From Pseudomonadota bacterium (GTDB lineage: Bacteria > Desulfobacterota > WTBG01 > CAIYCZ01): a DNA stretch of 10,359 nt. The notes under the pieces are model-generated. The model saw nothing but the letters and a program-made list of their open reading frames with translations, was not told the origin of the DNA and did no database searches. The stretch is taken from contig JAPLIX010000336.1 of assembly GCA_026388865.1 (NCBI GenBank), forward strand, positions 8,070-18,428, in the 5' to 3' direction. The position numbers and the translations under genes are program-made. Shown one piece after another: positions 1-5,201 of the stretch; within the stretch, counting starts at the first letter, position 1; the number at the start of each line of letters is the position of its first letter.

Positions 1-4
1 CTTT

Positions 5-50
5 TACAATAGTATGAACATAACCATTACTTTTAATCGCAAACGGAGAT
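5..50 (+). promoter_or_regulatory. Upstream region and ribosome binding site of the orphan gene
   Basis: A GGAGAT at 45-50 lies 4 bases before the ATG at 55, and its GGAG core ends 6 bases before it. This is a good Shine-Dalgarno match and supports that start. A TACAAT at 5-10 could be a -10 box with transcription starting near base 17, but its -35 would fall at or beyond the window edge. The RBS is well supported; the promoter is a guess. Confidence 0.45.
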
Positions 51-54
51 AAGC

Positions 55-1158
55 ATGGAACACACGCTGTTAACACCGCGCACTGCCGTCCTGAAGGGAG
101 CAGGCATTCCCTACCGGTTGATACACCATCTCATGGAAGGAACCCATACCCAGGGACACTGCTACTGCGACGGTAATCTGCGCTCAGGAAGTTATTCGGG
201 CCCGGATGAAGACCTCGCGGAAATCAATGAGCTGGAACGCAGTCTGGGCAGGCTTTCGCCGGAGCATCTCGACATGAGGGTCATGGCGGATTTCTGCTGC
301 ATCTGGCGTTATGATTACCCCCGGAGAGTGCATGAACTGTGCGCTGCCATCGGCGGCAACCCGCACACGGCGTTCGGCCTGCACTACCAGATCGACACTG
401 CGCGCCGGCAGGAGCTGATTGATTACGCGGAAGCATTGAAACAATGGCTGGGCGATAAAGAAACCTCAAAGCGGAATAACAGATCATCAAAGAAGGAAAG
501 CACCGCACATAAAGTTTTTACCTTCCTCGGCAACCGGGACCCGCTTAAGGAATTGCTGGTAGAGCGTACCTACCTGGGGCTTTCAAGCCGCGCGCTAAAC
601 TGCTCGTATTGGGGCCACAACGCCCGGGGAAAAGTATCTCTGGCCCCCTATGCCGCACAGGAGCTTGCCCCGGACTGGCATAAACGCATGGCTGCTTTAG
701 AGCGGGCAATCCAAAAGGAGATGGGGTACCAGGCTCACGATTTTCTGTGCGACGTGGGTGGTGCCGCGGAGCCTGCGTGTCATTTTAAATTTGTGCGGCG
801 CGTCGATATTCTGGTGGCGAGCATTGGATGCCTTCGCTGGCGGGGTAACCTGCCGGCAAAAGATAGAACCATCAGCGGCAGGAGAAACATAACTTCCCTG
901 TACCTTACCGTACTGGAAGAATACTGGAGGGGAAGCGCAGAAGCAGAACCTGGCGGCAGCGGGGAAGAGGCACAGAAAATACGCAGCGAGTTGTTTACTC
1001 TGTTAGGAGAGGTGACCGCATTCAAGCGCTGGCTGACTGCGTCGGTGTGGAAAAATATAAAAAACCAGACCCGGTTTCACGCGTTCCCCATGAAGCGCTG
1101 GGTTGAGTTTGTGAGAACAGGGGAGGACTATTTAAATAACCGGAGGCAGCATGCATGA
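55..1158 (+). CDS. Hypothetical protein of unrecognised family, 367 aa
   Basis: I do not recognise this protein. The start is supported by a GGAG Shine-Dalgarno six bases upstream. It looks soluble, with no signal peptide or clear membrane segment. It falls into two parts split by a Lys/Ser/Asn-rich hydrophilic linker at about residues 134-152. The N-terminal part has a CYC at 36-38, paired cysteines at 81-82 and a helical segment to about 133. The C-terminal part (about 153-367) is rich in Trp, Arg and His and contains a Gly/Glu-rich loop near 293-305. Cysteines at 36, 38, 81, 82, 96, 183, 232, 242 and 259 are numerous for a cytoplasmic protein, but I see no standard zinc-finger spacing. It is the only + strand gene in the window and converges on plsX with 41 bp between stop codons. 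Its codon use and length suggest a real gene. No function is assigned. Confidence 0.75.
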   Translation: MEHTLLTPRTAVLKGAGIPYRLIHHLMEGTHTQGHCYCDGNLRSGSYSGPDEDLAEINELERSLGRLSPEHLDMRVMADFCCIWRYDYPRRVHELCAAIGGNPHTAFGLHYQIDTARRQELIDYAEALKQWLGDKETSKRNNRSSKKESTAHKVFTFLGNRDPLKELLVERTYLGLSSRALNCSYWGHNARGKVSLAPYAAQELAPDWHKRMAALERAIQKEMGYQAHDFLCDVGGAAEPACHFKFVRRVDILVASIGCLRWRGNLPAKDRTISGRRNITSLYLTVLEEYWRGSAEAEPGGSGEEAQKIRSELFTLLGEVTAFKRWLTASVWKNIKNQTRFHAFPMKRWVEFVRTGEDYLNNRRQHA

Positions 1159-1199
1159 CGGGTGCCGGCAGCCGCTCTGAAAGAATGGATGCTTCTCTG

Positions 1200-2204
1200 C
1201 TACTGTTCCGGCTCCGGCCGTTTAAGGCCACTGTCAGACTTGAACAGCTTATCAAACAGCGACGGCTTTTTAGCGAACGTCGCGAAGTCCTGGCTGACTT
1301 CAAGGTCATTTGCCAGATGGTAGACCACCTTTTGCTCAACACACTGCGCTGCCATTTTAACGGCATTTTTCATTGCTTCAGCAGTTGATCTGCCATGGCT
1401 GATGATAACCGGTCCTCTAACGCCGAGGAGCAGTGCCCCGCCGTACTGAGCGTAGTCAAATCTCTTTTTGAAGTTGGTAAACGCGGTGCGCGAAAACAGG
1501 TAACCGATTTTTGACCACAGGCTGCTGCTCATCTCCTCCTGAAGCGTTTTACCCAGGCACTCTGCCACTCCCTCGGCCGCTTTTAAAAGCACATTGCCGG
1601 TGAAGCCGTCGCACACAACAATATCCGCAGCGCCCTTGAAAACATCTTTGCCCTCTATATAGCCGATGTAATTAAGTTTGCTTTTGCGCAGCAGCGCATG
1701 GGCTTCGCGGGTAATATCAGTTCCCTTGGATTCTTCTTCTCCGTTGCTCAGGACTGCTATTCGAGGGCTTGCGCATGAAAGGTGATATTTACTGTAGACA
1801 GAGCCCATGACGGCAAACTGGGCGAGGTGATAGGGCTTGCAGCTGTTGTTGGCGCCTGCATCAAGAAGTATCACGCGATTTTTAAGAGCCGGCAGAATAG
1901 TGGCGATGGCAGGACGGTCAATACCTTTGATGCGGTTCAGCACAAACAGGGCACCGGATGCGACGGCCCCGGAATTCCCTGCACTGACAAAAGCGTCTGC
2001 CTTGTTCTCGAGCACAAGCTCGATTCCCACCCGGATTGATGAATCCTTCTTTTTGCGCACGACATGTATGGCCTGCTCTTTTCCTACCAGAATAATTTCC
2101 GCACCCAGATCCCGGCATGCTTGCACGGAACCTTCAACAACAGCTCGCGGAGCAAAGTCGCCACCCATTGCATCAACAGCAATTTTAATTTTTCTGTTGC
2201 TCAT
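1200..2204 (-). CDS. plsX: Phosphate acyltransferase PlsX with an apparent internal deletion
   Basis: PlsX makes acyl-phosphate from acyl-ACP and phosphate, supplying PlsY for the first acylation of glycerol-3-phosphate at the membrane. Family signatures are clear: IKIAVDAMGGD at the N-terminus, RKKKDSSIRVG, FVSAGNSGA, LDAGAN, VLSNGEEESKGTD, VCDGFTGNVLLK and ALLLGVRGPVIISHG. I chose the ATG at 2204 (334 aa) over an in-frame TTG at 2210, because AGGA lies 7 bases before the ATG but almost touches the TTG. After ILVGKEQAI the chain passes directly into HVVRKKKDSS. Typical PlsX proteins have about 30-35 more residues between these blocks, so a segment seems missing in frame. Overall length stays near normal because of a C-terminal tail. 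No rpmF or fabH flanks it, although these are common neighbours. The family call is secure; whether the enzyme is active is open. Confidence 0.93.
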   Translation of the reverse strand: MSNRKIKIAVDAMGGDFAPRAVVEGSVQACRDLGAEIILVGKEQAIHVVRKKKDSSIRVGIELVLENKADAFVSAGNSGAVASGALFVLNRIKGIDRPAIATILPALKNRVILLDAGANNSCKPYHLAQFAVMGSVYSKYHLSCASPRIAVLSNGEEESKGTDITREAHALLRKSKLNYIGYIEGKDVFKGAADIVVCDGFTGNVLLKAAEGVAECLGKTLQEEMSSSLWSKIGYLFSRTAFTNFKKRFDYAQYGGALLLGVRGPVIISHGRSTAEAMKNAVKMAAQCVEQKVVYHLANDLEVSQDFATFAKKPSLFDKLFKSDSGLKRPEPEQ

Positions 2205-2236
2205 CTCCAATTCCTGTCACAGGGGTACAAAAAATC

Positions 2237-2276
2237 TAACCACAGAGAATATGTTCATATAAATTCCCTGTGGTTA
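2237..2276 (-). repeat. 40-nt palindrome at the predicted 5' end of the plsX mRNA
   Basis: The arms 2237-2250 and 2263-2276 are inverted copies of TAACCACAG-GAAT with one mismatch. Inside them is a second small inverted repeat, ATATG/CATAT (2249-2253 and 2256-2260). It begins about 8 bases after the predicted plsX -10 box, so the hairpin would form the first 40 nt of the transcript. It could be an mRNA-stabilising hairpin, an operator, or a shortened copy of the dispersed AACCACAGAG-type repeats I recall from environmental genomes. The palindrome is seen directly; its role is inferred. Confidence 0.6.
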
Positions 2277-2283
2277 TATTTAA

Positions 2284-2312
2284 TATATATAGCTAATAAG
2301 AGCAGATGTCAA
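2284..2312 (-). promoter_or_regulatory. Predicted sigma-70 promoter of plsX
   Basis: On the - strand a perfect TTGACA (2312-2307) is followed after 17 bases by TATATA (2289-2284), in an AT-rich stretch. Transcription would start near 2277 and leave a leader of about 75 nt before the ATG at 2204. This makes plsX an independent unit, separate from HU, which has its own terminator. Confidence 0.55.
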
Positions 2313-2405
2313 CAGGGTTTCAGCACAGGACATTCCCAAAAATTAAGACATAGAAAACCAACAAACGGCATGACCGCTGTGAAAGGATAGGATAGAGAAG
2401 TGGAG

Positions 2406-2617
2406 CATGAGCGCAGAGGGGTTTTTAACGCCACAACAATATTCTTAGTGGCTTGCCGACCCCGGTGGCGTGCGTATCATGCACGGGGCAGGCAAATTCC
2501 AGAGCCTTCGACGCAGAAGAATGCAATGGGGTCTGGCAGGAGAGAATTCGCAAGGCACCTGCCGTTCCACGAAGATCAAGCGGTTTTGTTGTGGCTAAAA
2601 AACCCCATGCGCTCGTG
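2406..2617. ncRNA. Candidate structured RNA, about 210 nt, unassigned
   Basis: The two ends form a long interrupted helix: GAGCGCA (2409-2415) with TGCGCTC (2608-2614), GGGGTTTTT (2418-2426) with AAAAACCCC (2598-2606), and GCCACAAC (2430-2437) with GTTGTGGC (2588-2595). This gives 24 pairs, and the outer end can extend to 2406/2617 with one wobble. Inside are a hairpin at 2453-2495 (TTGCC/GGCAA, CCCC/GGGG, GTGC/GCAC), one at 2499-2536 (CCAGA/TCTGG) and one at about 2535-2563 (GGCAGG/CCTGCC). Unpaired tracts at 2438-2447 and 2571-2587 could form a central bubble. Size, closing stem and bubble recall 6S RNA, but I see no decisive match. GCCAC at 2430-2434 could instead pair with GTGGC at 2448-2452. 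The outer wobble slightly favours the + strand, while a TATAGT at 2633-2628 favours the - strand. A palindromic mobile element is the main alternative; I see no target duplication. Confidence 0.4.
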
Positions 2618-2750
2618 TAATGACAGCACTATAAATATTGGGGAAATGTCCAGGGTTTCGGAAATCCCGTCAGCAGAGACTATACCGGATGCTGCTGGAA
2701 GCCAGGACGCCTTGTTGCCGGAGACAATGCTGACAAAGAGGCAGCGGACA
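2618..2750. other. Non-coding gap with a weaker fold
   Basis: No convincing gene lies here. A perfect 7-bp inverted repeat, GTCAGCA (2669-2675) and TGCTGAC (2728-2734), encloses a smaller CTGG/CCAG hairpin near 2695-2705. A GGGTTT/AAATCCC hairpin lies just to the left, near 2654-2668. It may be part of the same RNA locus as 2406-2617 or may be chance. Confidence 0.25.
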
Positions 2751-2791
2751 ATAAAAATAAAAAAGGCTGCGACCCATTGCGGCAGCAGCCT
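2751..2791 (-). terminator. Intrinsic terminator of the HU gene
   Basis: On the - strand AGGCTGC (2791-2785) pairs with GCAGCCT (2770-2764) across a 14-nt loop. The stem is followed immediately by a T-rich tract (2763-2751). It begins 24 bases past the HU stop codon and should end the HU transcript before the plsX promoter. Confidence 0.85.
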
Positions 2792-2814
2792 CTCATAACA
2801 TGACCGGATGATGA

Positions 2815-3090
2815 TTACAGGCCGGACTTAAGGGTTGGAGCAGGTTTAAAGCCGACCGTCTTGCTTGCTTTGATTTTTATTTTTTCCTTGGTGCGCGGAT
2901 TAACACCGATGCGGGCTTTTCTTGATTTTACCGTGAATACACCAAAGCCGGGAAAAGCAAAACGTTTTTCCTTCTTGATCGATTTGCCAATGGTTTCAAA
3001 TGCGCAATCAACAATTACTTCTACAGCTTTTTTGCTGACATCCTCTTTGCAGCCCTTTGCGACTGCGTCAATGAGTTCTGCCTTGGTCAT
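2815..3090 (-). CDS. HU family DNA-binding protein, 91 aa
   Basis: This is a small nucleoid protein that binds and bends DNA as a dimer. The length matches HU/IHF. The helical N-terminal half (1-42) starts MTKAELIDAVA. The FPGFGVF turn is at 46-52, followed by the beta arm with RIGVNPRT at 60-67, whose proline intercalates into DNA. The C-terminal block KASKTVGFKPAP closes the fold. The usual G-R-NP before the proline reads IGVNP, a mild variant. The start is fixed by GAGGAG six bases upstream. It has its own promoter and terminator, as expected for an abundant protein. HU versus IHF subunit cannot be separated by eye, so no gene symbol is given. Cysteines at 14 and 29 are unremarkable. Confidence 0.95.
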   Translation of the reverse strand: MTKAELIDAVAKGCKEDVSKKAVEVIVDCAFETIGKSIKKEKRFAFPGFGVFTVKSRKARIGVNPRTKEKIKIKASKTVGFKPAPTLKSGL

Positions 3091-3096
3091 ATAAAT

Positions 3097-3102
3097 CTCC
3101 TC
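3097..3102 (-). promoter_or_regulatory. Strong ribosome binding site of the HU gene
   Basis: GAGGAG on the - strand lies six bases before the ATG at 3090. It is the best Shine-Dalgarno match in the window and fits high expression of an HU protein. Confidence 0.8.
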
Positions 3103-3160
3103 TCTTTTTCAAATTGGGTTTATATTATTGAAGGTCACCAAATACTCTATTTTAAAGGCT

Positions 3161-3189
3161 CTAATAGTATAACAATTAAACTATGTCAA
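3161..3189 (-). promoter_or_regulatory. Predicted sigma-70 promoter of the HU gene
   Basis: On the - strand a perfect TTGACA (3189-3184) is followed after 17 bases by TATTAG (3166-3161, 4 of 6 to consensus). The surroundings are extremely AT-rich (about 3110-3270), consistent with a strong promoter with an upstream AT element. Start would be near 3154, giving a leader of about 64 nt. No clear hairpin terminator for oppC lies between 3190 and 3276, only T-rich sequence on the - strand, so read-through from oppC is possible. Confidence 0.55.
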
Positions 3190-3276
3190 TAAAAATATAT
3201 TATATAATCTCTTTGATTTAGAAAAAATATGGCATGAAAAATGATTTTAAAAACAAAATAAAAAGAACAATAAATC

Positions 3277-4128
3277 CTACCTCAGGCGGGGATCAAGGGA
3301 ATCGCGAATACCTTCGCCAAGGAGATTGTAGCCAAGCACGGTAATCAAAATAGCAAGCCCAGGAAAAAGCGACAGCCACCAGGCAATTTCTATATTGTCT
3401 TTACCTGCGGTGAGAATATTGCCCCAGCTTGGCGTTGGCGGCTGGACGCCGATTCCAAGAAAGCTTAAGGCAGATTCAATGAGTATGGCGGATGCTATCC
3501 CCAGCGTGGCATAGACCAGAACCGGAGCGAGCGCATTGGGGAGTATATGCATAAAGATTATCCGCAGATCGCCGGCACCGGCAGCACGCGCAGCCAGCAC
3601 AAACTCCCGCTGCTTCAGGCTTAAAAATTCCGCCCTGATGAGGCGCGCCACTCCCATCCAGCTGGTTGCGCCGATGACGATCATGATGATCCAGATGCTC
3701 GGTTCAAACAGGGCAATTAACGTGATAATGAGAAAGAAAGACGGAATGCAGAGCATGGTGTCAACAAAACGCATAATTACCATGTCGATAAATTTTCCGT
3801 AATAGCCGGCAATAGAGCCCAGCAGCACACCGATCAGCACCGAAATCCCCACGGCAAAAAAACCCACTTTGAGGGAGATACCGGCTCCCATCAATACCCG
3901 GCTCAATACATCCCTGCCCAGATCATCTGTTCCAAACAAATGTTTTGTGCTGGGCGCTGTCAGAACATGCCGGGCATCTATTGCCGTTGGGTCGCAGGGG
4001 GAAATATACGGCGCCAGAAACGACAGCATGAAAAGGCTGATGACAATCAGCCCACCGGACACGGCAAGTTTATCCTGTGCAAACCGGTACCAGAAATCAG
4101 ATTGTTGTGCGTAAAGGGGATCACTCAT
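3277..4128 (-). CDS. oppC: Peptide ABC importer, inner-membrane permease of OppC/DppC type
   Basis: One of two permease subunits that form the channel of an oligopeptide or dipeptide importer in the inner membrane. It is 283 aa, normal for the family. An N-terminal membrane segment lies at about 22-42. The family motif HLFGTDDLGRDVLSR is at 63-77. Further membrane segments lie at about 88-110, 128-155 and 205-225, with a last one near 255-272. The cytoplasmic EAA loop that docks on the ATPase is at about 174-200 (REFVLAARAAGAG...HILPN), and a conserved SFLGIGVQPPTPSWG is at 222-236. The start lies 4 bases after the oppB stop with no clear Shine-Dalgarno, suggesting translational coupling. It is the last gene of the unit; no oppD or oppF follows. 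OppC and DppC cannot be told apart here. Confidence 0.92.
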   Translation of the reverse strand: MSDPLYAQQSDFWYRFAQDKLAVSGGLIVISLFMLSFLAPYISPCDPTAIDARHVLTAPSTKHLFGTDDLGRDVLSRVLMGAGISLKVGFFAVGISVLIGVLLGSIAGYYGKFIDMVIMRFVDTMLCIPSFFLIITLIALFEPSIWIIMIVIGATSWMGVARLIRAEFLSLKQREFVLAARAAGAGDLRIIFMHILPNALAPVLVYATLGIASAILIESALSFLGIGVQPPTPSWGNILTAGKDNIEIAWWLSLFPGLAILITVLGYNLLGEGIRDSLDPRLR

Positions 4129-4132
4129 GGAA

Positions 4133-5107
4133 TTATTTTACTCTGATGCGCGGATCTGCCAGTGCGTATGACAGGTCTGCAATGAGATTACCCATAAGGG
4201 TCAGACCGGAGCCTATGACCAGCATGCCCATGATTAACGGGTAATCACGTGACATGGCGCTTGCCCAGAACAGCTGGCCCATACCGGGGATGGAAAATAT
4301 CGTCTCGAAAATAACACTGCCGCCGATGAGGCCCGGAACTGAAAGGCCAAGCAGCGTAATGATCGGCAGCAGGGCATTGCGCAGGGCGTGACGATATATG
4401 ATGCTGCGCTCTTCAAGACCTTTGGCCCGGGCTGTTATGATGTAATCCTGCCGGATCACTTCAAGCATACTGGAGCGCACATAGCGGGACATGCCTGCCA
4501 GCCCGCCGAACGCGCTGACCAGCACCGGCAGCAGCAGATGCCGGGCGTAATCAGCTGCCATCCCCAGCAACGACAGCGTATCATGGTTGAGAGATGTCAG
4601 TCCTGAGATCGGAAGCCATCCTAGTTTTACGCCAAACAGCATCATGAGCAGAAGCGCCAGCCAGAAAGACGGCCAGGCAAAGCCGAGAAAGACAAACACG
4701 GTAGAACATTTATCCAGAAAGGAGTGCTGATACATCGATGAGAGGATTCCCAGGGGCAGCGCAACCGCCATAATGAGCAGAAGCGAAAGAACATTGAGCG
4801 TGACCGTCACCGGCATGCGCTCAAATATTTTATCAGCAACTTTTCGGCCGTCAGGGGAGAATGAAAAACCGAAATCAAGGACCGCTATTCGTTTGAGCCA
4901 GTAATAATATTGCACCGGAAGAGGTTTATCCAGGCCATAATAAGCGCGGAGCCGGGCTTTAGCATCTGGCGATGCCTTGGGATTCATCTGTATCAGGAGG
5001 TCCGCCGGAGACCCCGGGGCAATATGAATAATGGCAAACGAGATCATGGTTATCCCGATGAGCATGGGAATCATCGCCATGATGCGTTTGAAAAGGTAAT
5101 GAAGCAT
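4133..5107 (-). CDS. oppB: Peptide ABC importer, inner-membrane permease of OppB/DppB type
   Basis: Partner permease of OppC, 324 aa, a standard length. The N-terminus MLHYLFKRIMAMIPMLIGITM is the usual first membrane segment, followed by the periplasmic HIAPGSPAD block at 28-36 typical of OppB/DppB. Membrane segments follow at about 100-123, 134-160, 190-210, 248-268 and 290-312. The EAA loop is at about 221-248 (DYIITARAKG...HALRNALLP), and FETIFSIPGMGQL is at 267-279. The protein ends ADPRIRVK, as is typical. It lies 94 bp past oppA, with a palindrome in that gap, and 4 bp before oppC. The Shine-Dalgarno is weak. The ATPases that would drive it are not in this window. Confidence 0.93.
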   Translation of the reverse strand: MLHYLFKRIMAMIPMLIGITMISFAIIHIAPGSPADLLIQMNPKASPDAKARLRAYYGLDKPLPVQYYYWLKRIAVLDFGFSFSPDGRKVADKIFERMPVTVTLNVLSLLLIMAVALPLGILSSMYQHSFLDKCSTVFVFLGFAWPSFWLALLLMMLFGVKLGWLPISGLTSLNHDTLSLLGMAADYARHLLLPVLVSAFGGLAGMSRYVRSSMLEVIRQDYIITARAKGLEERSIIYRHALRNALLPIITLLGLSVPGLIGGSVIFETIFSIPGMGQLFWASAMSRDYPLIMGMLVIGSGLTLMGNLIADLSYALADPRIRVK

Positions 5108-5127
5108 AACAGGAAGCTTATCCAGGT

Positions 5128-5185
5128 TTCAAGGGAGCAAGGGGTCAGGGTAGATACCGGTATTAAAATCACTTGAACCCTTGAA
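5128..5185 (-). repeat. Imperfect palindrome between oppA and oppB
   Basis: TTCAAGGGAGCAAG at 5128-5141 and the inverted copy CTTGAACCCTTGAA at 5172-5185 agree at 12 of 14 positions. Near their centre is a perfect 10-bp palindrome, ATACCGGTAT (5154-5163). Hairpins placed just after a binding-protein gene, as in malE-malF, often protect its mRNA and lower expression of the permeases. I infer that role here. The sequence also resembles dispersed TTCAAGG-type repeats I recall from environmental genomes. Confidence 0.5.
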
Positions 5186-5201
5186 TTCTGGGACCCTTTT
5201 G

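Noticed and set aside
1159..1199. Bidirectional terminator between the convergent orphan gene and plsX
   Set aside because: Only short GC-rich inverted bases (around GCCGGC) and no T tract on either strand.
1022..1366. 114-residue - strand frame at the plsX 3' end
   Set aside because: It overlaps both plsX (other frame) and the orphan gene; its Ser/Arg-rich composition is that of a shadow frame.
2205..2210. TTG start for PlsX at 2210
   Set aside because: The Shine-Dalgarno AGGA lies too close to it; its distance to the ATG at 2204 is normal.
2400..2798. 132-residue open frame on the + strand between plsX and HU
   Set aside because: No RBS, composition unlike a protein, and it runs through the folded RNA candidate and the HU terminator hairpin.
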